Notes under the pieces: model-generated | What the model saw: only the letters and a program-made list of their open reading frames with translations | Databases searched by the model: none | Told to the model about the DNA's origin: nothing | In this document: piece by piece, positions 22,260-33,436 of the stretch | Layout: every line of letters starts with the position of its first letter | How positions within the stretch are numbered: position 1 is the stretch's first letter | From: Diphasiastrum complanatum | Lineage: Eukaryota; Streptophyta; Lycopodiopsida; Lycopodiales; Lycopodiaceae | Direction: 5' to 3' | Assembly: GCA_029204225.1 (NCBI GenBank) | Contig: CM055105.1 | Location: 49,981,720 to 50,045,719, forward strand | DNA: 64,000 nucleotides | Position numbers and translations under genes: made by a program

Positions 22260-22465
22260 CTTATGTCTAGCTCTCTCTCTCTAGTTCCACTCAAGCCTAC
22301 ATGGCAGAGCTTGGTTGGCTTGCCACACAAGCCTATGGCAAACCTATGTGGTAGCCTGCGATATGCTTGCATGGGAAAAATCGGACTTATGCCATGCCTA
22401 TGTGGCCTGCGACGCAAGCCTATGGTAGGCCTGTGTGGTTCGCCAAGTGGCAACTTTTGTGCACA

Positions 22466-22500
<35 letters not shown>

Positions 22501-23190
22501 ACATCCACTCATGCCTACGTGGCACATGACCCAGTTGGCTTGACATACAAGGATATGGTAGGCCTACATGGCATGCAACATGGCAACCCTCAAGCCTGCA
22601 TGATTTGCCATGTGGCAGACCTACGTGGCTTGCCATGTGGTAGTGTGCAACAAGCTTCGCAGATAGCAGACCACGTAGGCAGAGCCTGGGTGGCTTGCCA
22701 GCCTATGATGGGCCTATGTGGCTTGCCATGTGGATAACACCCAAGCTTGCATGATTTGCCACATGGCAGCCATAGGCCACTTGCCACATGGCATCATATG
22801 ACAGCCTTGGTCGATAGCAGCCCTATGTGTCCTGCTATACAAGTCTATGGTAGGCCATGTGGCAAGCCACACAAGCCTATGGTAGGGTTGGCCACCTGGC
22901 AGTTTATGCGCCCCCTCTTTCTCTCTCTAGGTCCACTCAAGCCTACATGGCAAAGTTTGGATGGCTTGCCACACAAGCCTATGTTAGACCTACGTATTTG
23001 CAAACCCTAAGTTGCAAGACTTGCCACGAGGTAGACCTACATGGTTTTCCATGTGGCAGGCCTACGTGGCTTCCCATGTGGTAGCTTGCGAGCCCCACCT
23101 CTTTCTCTCTCTAGATCCACTCAAACCTACGTGGCAGAGCCTGGTTGGCTTGCAACACAAGCCTATGGCAAGCCTATGTAGAAGCCTTGT
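22260..23190. repeat. GC-richer minisatellite-like region
   Basis: A degenerate motif around 'cctacgtggcttgccatgtgg' recurs many times. Three larger units start with a CT-rich run and 'ccactcaa(g/a)cctac(a/g)tggca' at about 22,265, 22,918 and 23,105. TGGC and GCCA steps make many units partly self-complementary. Open frames in it only reflect repetition. Confidence 0.75.
22468..22498. repeat. (TA)n microsatellite
   Basis: An uninterrupted TA repeat of 31 bases inside the minisatellite-like region. Confidence 0.95.
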
Positions 23191-23516
23191 TTACTGATTC
23201 CCTACCAGTCTATTGATTCTTCTATTTAAGATCTATCACAGTTTGGCACGTTCTTGTTTGGGTTTCACTTATGCTTATTACCAAGCTTCATGAGATTCTT
23301 ATGAATTAGTCCTCTTGATTTATTACCCACTCATGCTGAGGGATATCATCGTGTTGTAGTTATATCCAACCTGTCAGAGGATACTCGGGCAACGTTCACT
23401 CCTGAACTGTACTCACATTTCTTGAAAACATGCAAGTCATGATGCTCATCAATGGATCAGCCTATTACTCGGATGAACACCTAACAAATTCCTACTCCTA
23501 CTTGCTGTAGAATCGA

Positions 23517-23910
23517 ATGAAACAGATTTTTGTTGTTATATCGATGTCGATTGAAACTATGATAGCTTCGTGGTTGTCATTCATAATATTAAAAGTTTTT
23601 TTTTCACCTTATCTTGGGGCAAGTTCACAAATAGCAAGGCAACAAATTGGGACTTGGCAAGAACTCACTCCAAATGACTTTTTGAGTTTCACTAACTTAT
23701 TCTCATGAATTTATCATTGTTTAACTTGCCATATACCAGTTTTATAAGTATTTGCTTGATCCTTTACTCTTAAATGCACCATAATGCTACTCCCTTTGCA
23801 TGTGCCATAGTCCTAGAGCTCTAAAATTAACAATGTATACACATGTATGGAAGTTTTCAAGACATACTGATGTTTTTGCATCCACTTGTCTTTAAGCTTA
23901 AACATGTTCT
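23517..23910. repeat. Dispersed repeat R1, copy 2 (inverted)
   Basis: Reverse complement of part of 2,640-3,060 (landmarks 'tatcgatgtcgattgaaac' and 'tatggaagttttcaagac'). It ends near 23,910 at 'ttcctgaagaagtc'. The 42,110 copy is in the same orientation. Confidence 0.85.
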
Positions 23911-25370
23911 TTGTAGTTCCTGAAGAAGTCTTGAGTCATTGGGAAACTGGATGATGTGGCCCAGATAGGCTGCAGAGGTGTCCAGTGAGGTGTCATAGTG
24001 CACTACTAGTGGTGCATGGGCCTTGGAGTGTATAAATATACCTATTGGGCTCTCACTAGTGTATGCTTGATAGCATGACCGGTGGCAGGATGCTGCTGGT
24101 GTGATGCCATACTCCTCTTTGTGATTGATCCATAGCTTGGGGGCTAGATCCGTTCGATCTAAGCTGGTTGGGTTGGTTTGATTTATAAAACTGGTCCATC
24201 ATCGATATAAAGATTCCTCCTTGAATCTTTAACCGATGTTTCTCCTTGATAATTCTCTTTTCTTCTTACTTTTCTCCCATTTTATGAGGAAACACCATGA
24301 GTTTCCAAGGGGTGCAAATCAAACTTCTAATCCTGTGAATTTACAAAGTATTCCGTGAACTAAGTTTTTTTGCATGCATAAACTAGTTGTAGGCATATTG
24401 ATGAGAATTGTGTCTGAGACAATTTCTCGTTGGGTTATAGTGAGTTCTCATTGAGAATTGCTTATTGACCTAGAATTGATTTAGAATCAGATTAAATGTG
24501 GTGTTTTGGTACCACATCGAGACATTTAAATATTTTCTAAATCCAATACAGCTAACCGAGTCAGAAGCGTTACTTCTGAGTTAGTTGTGGAAAATCAACA
24601 ATAGAAATCTTATTTATGGATATTATTGTTGAAATGTATTGCTTATAAGTCACAACATTTATGAGTCATTTTGGATTCATTTACAGATGGGTGTGCATAC
24701 AATACATGAAAACTTTTGGACTTATCTTTTCCCATTTGGAAAGGATGGAGTGTTATCCCAAAAGACTCAGGAGAGTTAGATAGTTGTTTTCCAAAAGTTA
24801 GAGCTTCACGTAATGGAGTTTTGGTGAATCTTAAGTTATTCTAGATTAGAACTTAAGTGAAAAATCTGGATGTATTCTAGATTGGACCCTAACTTTGGAG
24901 TGACACCTTGTGCCTGCCTAGAGTAAGGGTGTTTTTTTCTTATATAGGCACCGTGTGTGAGTTGGAAAAGTCTGGTACTTTCCAGATAGAAAGGACTTTT
25001 GGAATAGCTCATGTGTCTTTTAAGAATTGTATTGCACTCTTAGGGTATGATATGGTATGATCTTAGGAGTCTGGAGAGTTGAGGTTGGTGAATCATAACT
25101 CAGATTCTAGGATATACTTAATCCATAGGAGAGGATTGTGTTCATGATAGATTACCCCAGATGAATAAACAAGATAGTGGAATTTTAGTAATGACATTAT
25201 GAACATTTGCGATTCGAAATTCACTAGTCGCTTTTTGTGACCGTATTGGCTAAACTAGATATGACTCTGAACTTAAAGTTCTTCTAATCATTGGTAGTTA
25301 CCTCCTTTTATTGAGTATAGGACAAGAATCTGATGAATTATGATTGACGAATCATAGTTCCCCCACGTTC
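23911..25370. other. Gene-free stretch with no matches in the window
   Basis: About 1.46 kb of AT-rich sequence with no frame I would call coding. There is a TATA-like 'gtgtataaatatacc' near 24,028. Its position between repeat copies suggests old mobile DNA, but no terminal structure was found. Confidence 0.45.
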
Positions 25371-25712
25371 TCAAAAATGGGAGATACCGGAACAACAAAT
25401 TTACATTTTTCTAGAACCTATTGCATCATTATTTGATTGTGCTCTCTTTCTTGTACCTTAGATGATGCAAAAAAGCTACTAGAATATTGAACCAATAACA
25501 TCACAAGCTACATTCAAATGTGCTAAGATAACACAAAAGTGTAGCACAATTTGCTTATAATAGGCTACTTGCAAATAATCATAATCATGGTGAGCTGCAA
25601 ACTCGATCTTTGCCATTACAAATTAGAATACACTTGGTATGAATAGCATCATTTCCACCAAAAAGAAACTTTCAGAGGAAGTTGATTTGTAGAAAAACTA
25701 GAACTTCAACCT
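25371..25712. repeat. Dispersed repeat R1, copy 3 (direct)
   Basis: Matches 3,155-3,512 in the same orientation. It breaks off at 'aacttcaacct', exactly where the copia B LTR begins, while copy 1 runs on. Confidence 0.85.
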
Positions 25713-25714
25713 AC

Positions 25715-25915
25715 TACAGCCTTATTTCCACACATGTGGAGTTGGAATACACTTATTGATCAATGCTTTGATTGTCTATACTTGTTTTCTATCTAGCTGC
25801 TAAACTAGATCTTGTTTTCTGATGACTAGTTTTTGATAGATTGTTTAACAAGCATACAATCAACCTTGTGGATCATTCAAAGATCTGTTTATGGTCCTTA
25901 GTACTGAACTTTTCA
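25715..25915 (+). repeat. 5' LTR of copia B (at least 201 bp)
   Basis: It ends 'gtactgaacttttca' two bases before the PBS. The start at 25,715 is set by similarity to 29,979 and by the break in R1. It may be truncated, as the first bases read TA rather than TG. Confidence 0.6.
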
Positions 25916-25917
25916 TA

Positions 25918-25930
25918 TGGTATTAGAGCC
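25918..25930 (+). promoter_or_regulatory. Primer-binding site of copia B
   Basis: TGGTATTAGAGCC, a one-base variant of the initiator-Met-type site, two bases after the LTR. Confidence 0.85.
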
Positions 25931-26548
25931 AAGTACAAGGCTATTGATCAGTGTGTGAATCTAATCCAGTTTTAGTAGGTTTTGGTGCAAAAAGCTAGTA
26001 ATGGAAGGGCGAGCTGGTATCCAGGTTTTGGTGAGGGAATTTGATCCCAAACTTTTTCAAAATCAAAATCCGTACTATTCACACGTGTGGGCATCTCTGA
26101 ACCAGCATTTAATAACCCATATTCATTGGATCACAGAAAATTCATCTGGTGTAAGATTGATGTAATGTTTAGTGCAATCCTAGAATAAGCTACCAAGATC
26201 ACTTGGCATTGATTAGTTTTGAATTTTTTTCATGAAAACTAATTAATCTAGGATTATTTCAGACCTTCTTAAAGTGCAAACCAGGTCTTGAAAGTACATC
26301 AAAGTGAATGAGAGAGATAGAGTCATTTTTTGTCCAAGAATAGCCATGATTGGCAAGATTTGCTTGAGAGTAGTTTTCATCTCATCTTATCTTCTTTCCA
26401 GCTTTGTGAGGGAGTGATAGAACTATGATTAAAAGTCCATCAGTTGGATTAGAAGTCAACATTTGAGTGAAACACTGCAAGTTAGAAACCTTTGTGAGTT
26501 TCAGGTTCAAACAAATCTATATCTTGTGTGTAGAATCTTGCTAGTAAG

Positions 26549-27298
26549 ATGGGATCAGTGAGAGCCTACCCTCTAGAAGCTAGTGAGAGATTAAATTCTA
26601 CCAATTATGATATTTGGAAAGTGAGGATGGAGTCACTAATGGTGATCCAGGATCTTTATGAGTTTCTAAAAGATGATGAAGATGAACCTCTAGGTGCACA
26701 GGAATTAGTGAGATACAAGAAGAGGTCTAGGCTTGCACTTCACTGTATTAAGATGAATGAAAGCAATGATCTTTTAAGGGAAGTATCATCATGTAAGAGT
26801 GCTAAAGAGGCTTGGGAATCTTTAAAATCTATCTATGAGTCTAGTAACACTTCGAGGGTTCTCGTGCTTAGGAATCAGATTCTACAAAGCATGAAGAGAA
26901 GTGATGAGAGTACACAGGAATATGTGCTAAGAATCAAGTCTCTCAATAGGGAGTTAGCTTCCATTGGAGAGAAGATTCAAGATAGTGAGCTTGTTCAGAT
27001 TGTCCTCAATGGTCTAGGGAGTGGCTTTACAAATTTGGTCCAAAGCTTTGCAATCCAAGACACTTTGCCTACTATAGAGAAGCTACACAGTGTATTAGTG
27101 GCTAAAGAGTGTAGGATGATGCATACCAATGTAAGAATGAATGCTATTTCTCTGCAGGATGGTAATGAGAAAGCTAATTTCTCATTCAAAGGCAAGAAGA
27201 AGACCAATGGCAAGAAGAAGCACTTCAAGGAGACCAAGGAGGAGGATGAGGCTTCAAGCTCAAAGGGCAAGATCAAAGACAAGTCCAAGTACAAATGT
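26549..27298 (+). CDS. gag: Copia B Gag, C-terminus truncated
   Basis: From the ATG at 26,549 the frame is open for about 250 residues with the copia Gag layout: 'LNSTNYDIWKVRMESLM', 'AWESLKSIYESSNTSRVLVL', 'ELVQIVLNGLGSGFTNLVQS', then a lysine-rich tail. It reaches 'KSKYKC', the first Cys of the expected zinc knuckle, and there the deletion joins it out of frame to integrase ('TKWSE', stop at 27,316). The protein lacks RNA-binding Cys/His residues. The leader from PBS to ATG is about 620 bp. Confidence 0.85.
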
Positions 27299-29603
27299 AC
27301 AAAATGGAGTGAGTGAGAGAAGAAATAGATCTCTTTGTGAGTGTGCTAAGGCCTTAAGGCTAGATGATTCTCCATCCAAATCATTTTGGGGTGAAGTAAT
27401 AACTTGTGCTAACTATTTGTGCAATAGATTGCCAAACCAAGCCATTGGAGGAATCACACCATTTGAAGCTCTATTTGGAGAGAAGCCCAATCTCAAGGAT
27501 CTCAAAGTTTTTGGATCCACTTGCTATGTACACCAATCCTTAGATAAGAGAAGGAATGATGATGCAACATCCATCAAAGGCATCTTTGTGGGATATGGTG
27601 AGAATAACAAAGGTTATAGAGTCTTCAATCCCATCACTAGCAAGGTGATAGTGAGTAGGGATGTTATTTCTGATGAAGGACATGCTTGTGATTTGGATGA
27701 TAATGCTACTAATCATCTTGATGCCAATGATCATGCTAGGATGGAGGAGGAGCTTCCAAGTGAAGAAGAACTTGAGGATCCAACTCAAGATGCAAGAACT
27801 CCAAGAACTCCAAGAAGATCTACAAGGGCAAGATCCGAGCCATTGAGGCTCACCTATGATGGTCAAGGTGATCAAAGGGAAGGCTCATCATCTTTCACAT
27901 CTTACATCTTTCTTACTTCAATTTTAGATGAGCCAACATGCTATGAAGATGCTTGTAAGTCTAAAAGTTGGATGGATGCTATGCAAGTAGAGTATGATGC
28001 TCTTATTGAGAATCATACTTGGGATCTTGTGGATCTTCCTCAAAGGAAGAAACCTCTTGATTGCAAGTGGATATTTACATCGAAGTATAATCAAGACGGA
28101 TCAATAAGCAAGCATAAAGCTAGGCTTGTTGCCAAAGGTTTTTTACAAACCAAAGGCATTGATTATGATGAGACTTTTGCTCCTGTGGCTAAGCTTGTTA
28201 CTATCAGGTTGATCATTAGTCTTGCTACAACCTTCAATTGGGAGCTATTCCAACTTGACTTCAGAAATGAATTCCTCAACGGTTTTTTGGAGGAAGAGAT
28301 CTACATGAGACAACCCGAGGGCTTCATCAAGGCAAAGCATGAAGGAAAGGTGTGTTTTTTGAAGAAGAGCCTTTATGGGCTCAAGCAAGCACCTAGAGCA
28401 TGGTACTCTAGGATAAACTCTTTTCTCATTTCCATCAATTTTTTAATGAGTGACTATGATCCATCATTGTATATAAGTTTTCATGATGGCGTGATCATTA
28501 TTCTTGTTTTGTATGTAGATGACATTATCTTGAGTGGTAATGATCTAGATGGAATTAGAGATGTAAAAATTGCTTTAGCAAAAGAGTTTAAGATGGTAGA
28601 TCTCGGCCTATTAAGCTTCATTCTTGGAATAGAGGTTATTAGAGGATGTGATTTTAGCTTCATTTGTCAATCTAAATATGCTACATGCATCCTAGATGGA
28701 TTTGGAATGAAGAATTGTAAAGGCATTGAGACACCAATGGAGCAACATGTAAAAGCATCTATTGGTTGTGATGAAGCATCCTTTGAGGACATCACATTAT
28801 ATAGAAGGTTTATTGGCTCCTTGATCTATTAAACTATAGCTAGACCTGATCTTAGTTATAGTGTTGGAAAGTTAAGCCAATTCATGCAAAGTCATCTAGT
28901 TTCACATTGGAAGATGGCCAAAAGAGTTCTTAGATACATTTCATCCACTAAGAATTTTGGCATTTTGTATAGAGGAACTAATCTTGGCTCAAGAGCCTAT
29001 AGTGACTCGGATTTTGCAGGTGAAAAAGTGGATAGAAGATCAACAAGTGCTTTTGCCACCTTTCTATGTGATGGAGTAGTATCATGGCTTTCCAAAAACC
29101 AAGATACCATCTCCCTATCTTCCATAGAATCCGAATACAAGGCCTTGACATCAACATGCAAGGAGGTCTTGTGGCTCAAAAGGCTATTGGTGGAGCTTCA
29201 TGTCATGGAGGAGGATATCCCTATCATCTATTGTGACAACCAATCAGCCCAATCACTTGCAACTAATCCTACATTCCATGCAAAGAGCAAACACATCGAA
29301 ATTGCTCATCATTTTGTGAGGGAAAAAGTGCAAGCTAAAGAGACCAAGCATCAACACGTGCCATCATCAAGTTGCTTGGCTGATTTGTTTACTAAATTTT
29401 TACCTAAAGATTCATTTGTCAAGCTTAGATCTTCAATTGGAGTTATTGATAAAAGCATTGTGATCTCCAAGGCTAGATTTGAGGAGGAGTGTGAAAAATT
29501 GCCTACATTGGCAAATCTAGCCATGTATAATATTGTACATTTTGTCAATATTGTTTGTTGGTTACTTGAATGGCCAAAGTGCCACTTGTACATACACACC
29601 TAA
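27299..29603 (+). pseudogene. Copia B integrase C-terminus, RT and RNase H
   Basis: Begins at 'QNGVSERRNRSLCECAKAL', just downstream of the integrase core Asp residues, which are deleted; the catalytic Glu region is retained. RT is well kept: 'CKWIFTSKYNQDGS', 'ARLVAKGF', 'FAPVAKLVTIRLIISLA', 'GLKQAPRAWY' and 'LYVDDIILSGND'. One TAA (28,830-28,832, after 'RRFIGSLIY') splits it from 'TIARPDLSYSVGKLSQF' and RNase H ('SDSDFAGEKVDRRST', 'YCDNQSAQSLATNPTFHAKS', 'LADLFTK'). The frame is otherwise open to 29,603. This part was probably mobilised in trans, or has been inactive since the deletion. Confidence 0.88.
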
Positions 29604-29978
29604 AGTAGGTTACCAGGAGTCAAGAAGAGTGGTTGTGTCCATTTGGTAGTGATTCCTACTTTGTAGGATCTAGACCATGATTTATGATGAGATTTGTACC
29701 TACCATGCACCTACCAAGCATGACTCTTGGATCTAGGCTAGGGTTTTCACATTAGGGCAAGAAAGTGGAGTCTACTTCCTTATTACATGCTGGATTTTCA
29801 CCTAACTTAGCAAAGGAAGTGTGTTTCACTATGTATTCCCATTCTCCATAGTGAGAAGATAAAAACTTTTTGGAGCCTCAAGGAGAAACTCATGTTTCCT
29901 CTCATTGTATGGTGATTACTCTTGATTTCCACTGAAACCCAGCTTTGGCACTTTGTAAACACTGTCTACAGGCCGTAC
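29604..29978. other. 3' non-coding part of copia B
   Basis: No coding signal. A purine-rich 'gggcaagaaagtggag' (29,756-29,771) could be a PPT, which would put the LTR start earlier than 29,979. The border is uncertain. Confidence 0.4.
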
Positions 29979-30024
29979 TGCAGCCCTATTTCCACACGTG
30001 TGGTCCTTAGTACTGAACTTTTCA
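29979..30024 (+). repeat. LTR remnant of copia B (46 bp)
   Basis: Matches the first 25 and last 21 bases of the 25,715-25,915 LTR. The middle of about 155 bp is missing, with TGG as likely microhomology at the join. The copy ends at the same 'gaacttttca'. Confidence 0.7.
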
Positions 30025-30690
30025 CAAGACTCAGATGATATAGAGTCTGAAGGCGAGAAGCTCCTACACAAGCCCAAATCCAAGAAAGCAGCCACACAAT
30101 CTCCACAAAATACATCTGGGTCAAAAGAATCACAAGACATGAGCTCCTCATCAGATATGGCATCACAACAACAATCATCTCCGACTCATGCCATAGATGC
30201 TACAGCTATTGCCATAGCTAACGACACAGTTGTGGATTCCCATATTATTCCACCAGATTCAGTTGCAACTCCACCGCTGCTAGACACTACGTTGACACCT
30301 CCACATTTGCCGACACTACGCCGACACCACCACAAGCAGTACAAGCAAACACATTGACAACCATAGCAGACTAGCAAACTGCAAGCACAACTTCAACAGA
30401 AGCAGAGGTGCAGGACCTACCACAATGCCAACATGCAACATTTCTTTTTTTGGGCCAAGGGGGGGGGGAATTGGCAGTGACATGTCCAAAGAGACGACAA
30501 CAACCAAAAAGCTCAAGACCAAACAAAGTTGGTCCACATCAGTATGGACATGTCAAACTATTTTGACGCCGAAGACCAGTTAGAAGAGGATGTCAACACC
30601 GACGAAAGGAAGGAAGATCAGCTTGGGGGAAGCTAACTCTTACCATATACCATTGCCACCTCTACCCAACTTGCCACTCCATCTAAGTTA
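30025..30690 (+). pseudogene. Fragment of family R4 coding region, plus orientation
   Basis: The first part (30,025-30,357) encodes a Ser/Thr/Pro/Gln-rich, acidic-to-neutral stretch ('KESQDMSSSSDMASQQQSS'). Bases 30,530-30,690 are the reverse complement of 33,520-33,650 in the long R4 copy, so this is the same coding region facing the other way. A run of nine Gs near 30,461 interrupts it. Similarity stops near 30,690. The low-complexity part is not evident in the long R4 copy, which may be deleted there. Confidence 0.5.
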
Positions 30691-31110
30691 AGCAAGAAAC
30701 TAAGTTGAAATCCACATCCACACACAAGGAATGGCATGATCATAAAAGCATCACACAAGAAAGCCATCATGATCAAGGAGCTCAAAAGATTGCCAAAACT
30801 CATGCAAAATCTTCTTATTCATAAACAAGAGTAGAGACAATACATGTCAAGCTCCCTCACGAGAGAGGGGATCTCTTAAATAAGCAAGTGAGGTGCTTAG
30901 GTGGAGCCCAAGTGGCAATTCCACAATTTCATAGATTACAAGTGGAATTAGCTTCTACGCTAGAGGTCACCATCAATAGGTGGCTCACTCTACTTTTTTA
31001 AGAGGGGGGGCCTACTTGCATTTATTTCAAATGCCTAGAAATACTAGCTCCTACATGGTCATCCCATCACTTAGGATTCACCATGAGGCTCACATACTTT
31101 CTATATGTCA
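30691..31110. other. Gap with no recognised feature
   Basis: No gene or match elsewhere in the window. A T-run followed by a G-run (30,995-31,010) is present. Confidence 0.4.
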
Positions 31111-32502
31111 TTCTAGCTAGCATTTCTCGGCTGTCATTCTTCATCCTTCTCTTCTTCCTGAGTTCGGTCTAAGGTGAGATGTGCTCTTGAAATAGCTTTG
31201 ACCCAATATCTTGGGGATTCATCATAATCAACCAACATCATCCTTTTCTAATCTATTGCAGAACACATTGCAACAGTACATGTCAAATGATATTTCTTTG
31301 CTTCCGCATTGGCATCTTTGATTGGCACTTGGAAAAGTGTAGATCCACGTTCGCTCGCATAAAACCAAGTGTTTATATGTCATAAAAACTGTTTCACAAA
31401 ATTGAGATCTCCCAATGACCTCTTACATTCTAGCACACTTGAGAACCTCTTGTGTATCCTGCTCACTTTGTCATTTCACCATCAGCTTCCTTGAGTTGAA
31501 TGCTTTTCCTAGGGCCTATCTAGAACCGAAATTTATCTCCAAGCTGTAGTGGTCCCAAATATTGTCGTACCCCTTGTATAAATCTGAACTCCTGCCAACC
31601 TTCAATCATTGTGACATATCGTGAAGACATAAATCTTTATAGTAGAGTCAAGCAAATCATACGGTGGACTTCTTCTGATTGCAGGGCTACGTTGGAATTA
31701 ATTTTTATAAGATCCAATCCTCAATCCAAAAAACACACCTGATTCATAAGGAATGCCATGGATTGAAAATTGGTACTTTTTCAAATGCATACGTCAACAC
31801 TAGACCTATATTTGTGGCCAAAGTCTAGTAGTTGCAGCCTCAACATGTCATACATTGACCTTTCTGAAATCCCTGGAATCACCGACAATTGATAGCTTCA
31901 TCTATTGGTTGTTCCGTTGGCCATGGATCTCTTCTTTTAATAGGCATGTAAAAGGGATCAACCCTTTTCCAAGACGGTGCCCTCAGGTACTCTTGCAGCA
32001 TCCTACTGTCTTTCAAGGTTTTGTTTTTCCGTCCTGGCTGTGGCTGTAGGGCTGCAATAGCATCTGACCTTGATGGGTATTGTCTTTGATCCAGGTCTTC
32101 TTTTCTACCTCTCATGGATCGAGGGTATTTCTTCCTGAATATCTCAAATTTTTGGGTGTCGGCCATCTTAGGCTTTGGATTGATCTATTGGGTTGCCTTT
32201 GGCTTTTTCGGAGGCCTTGTTAGATACTCGTCAAATGCCTTGGCACTTTTCTCTTCTCTTTCAGCTCTTCCTTTAGTCGAGGGCTCAGCTTCACTAGTAT
32301 TGAACCCTGCAAGTGGCGGCGACAAACTCCAAAGGGTGAGTTGCATAGATTGGGGGTTCTCAAACTCATCGATATCAACTTGGGTTTCAACTATGTCATG
32401 TGGATTGTAATCGGGATAGGGTCTTAGGAACTTTGTGGGCTGTTTAGGGATGGGATTCTCAACAAGATTGAAAGTAGCATTGGGAGAGCTAAGTTGCATC
32501 AC
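31111..32502 (-). pseudogene. Family R4, decayed downstream coding region
   Basis: Across this stretch the minus strand shows long quasi-coding blocks interrupted by stops: 32,502-32,185, 32,166-31,879 ('KFEIFRKKYPRSMRGRKEDL', 'LQEYLRAPSWKRVDPFYMPI'), and 'MIEGWQEFRFIQGVRQYLG' and 'GPRKSIQLKEADGEMTK' near 31,480-31,600. Composition is Lys/Arg/Glu-rich. No enzymatic motif was identified. Part (32,013-32,500) is repeated at 40,081-40,560 with similar frames, which supports past protein coding. Confidence 0.4.
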
Positions 32503-32506
32503 AAAC

Positions 32507-32995
32507 TCATCCCACTGGGCATTTTATGTCTCGGGAGCTCCTTGATATGATCTCAAGGGTCAACTCAGGTGGGGATGGGGAAGTGATGGCTGGGAACAGG
32601 GCGTGTGGGTACAAAGGTTTCGTAAAACTCCAACCTTGAAAAGTTGACAGTTTTGTAGTTATAGGTAGGGGCCTTGAGAGACTCCCAAAAGTGGCTTCAG
32701 TCCCTTTTCCATCCAATCTCATACTACCATCTAGCTGGTATGTTGATTCATCTTGTCCTACAACATCACCATCTCCATCATTATCCCTTGGCCTTTGTCT
32801 GGAATTTCTTGCTTGGGCCTTGCACAAAGTTTTCCATAGCTGGTTCACTTTATCCAAGATCTTTTGCAGGTCCTTCGTCATTTTTTTCAACTGCTCCTCG
32901 TACTCTTGAATGACTTTTTCTTGTTTTTCTGTGGCCCGCTTGAAATTTATCGTGTTAGCCTCCCTCTCTTGGATAAGTCTCACGTACTTCTCCAT
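32507..32995 (-). pseudogene. Family R4 coiled-coil protein segment
   Basis: A 162-residue minus-strand frame. The first 60 residues are strongly heptad-like ('REANTINFKRATEKQEKVI', 'EYEEQLKKMTKDLQKILDKV'), followed by an Asp/Gly-rich linker ('DNDGDGDVVGQDESTYQLD') and a Pro-rich end. The copy at 40,941-40,615 keeps the same layout. Gag-like proteins of several retroelement groups have coiled coils for assembly. That role is inferred from position after a primer site, not from a known domain. Confidence 0.45.
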
Positions 32996-33436
32996 CTTGA
33001 TTATTGTGGCTTGAGAGGGTTGTATTTGAAGGTCTTCCGCTTCACTAGAGGAACATCAACCATCATTGCTCCAGATGACCGATCACAAACTTGGTCAATC
33101 TAGCTCATCTGTTGCTTAAGTTGATCTTGGACTTTATTTAGCTCTTTGGCTTGCTATCCCATGGTGGCTCATAGCTCTTCTACTTGTATTTTCTCTGCCT
33201 CATCCTCATCTTCTTTCTTTTTTATTTGTCTTTTCTACTCCGCTATGATTTGCTCTTGATGCTTGACTTTATTTTCCAACTCTGTGTGTTGGCTCACCAA
33301 CCAATGCAAGTGATAGCTGGTATCTGATAGACTTAGTATGGATCGCTTGGAAACCTTTGAAAGTTTCTTGGGATGGGCAAGGATGGGATATTTGTCGAAG
33401 GTGTGGTGGGGTGGCGTTAGTCCAAAGAAAGGTGCT

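Larger units (their letters stand above)
25715..30024 (+). mobile_element. Internally deleted Ty1/copia retrotransposon B
   Basis: A plus-strand copia element: 5' LTR piece, PBS, gag, then a large internal deletion into integrase, RT and RNase H, and a short LTR remnant. The zinc-knuckle end of gag, all of protease and most of the integrase are missing. No target duplication was found (CCTAC-type bases on the left, CAAGA on the right), so the ends are probably rearranged. Confidence 0.85.

Noticed and set aside
22193-23197. Several overlapping frames rich in Gly, Leu, His and Pro
   Set aside because: They arise from the minisatellite units and exist on both strands.
25715-30024. Target-site duplication for copia B
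   Set aside because: The five bases on each side (CCTAC-type and CAAGA) do not match, and the right LTR is a 46-bp remnant, so the borders are not original.
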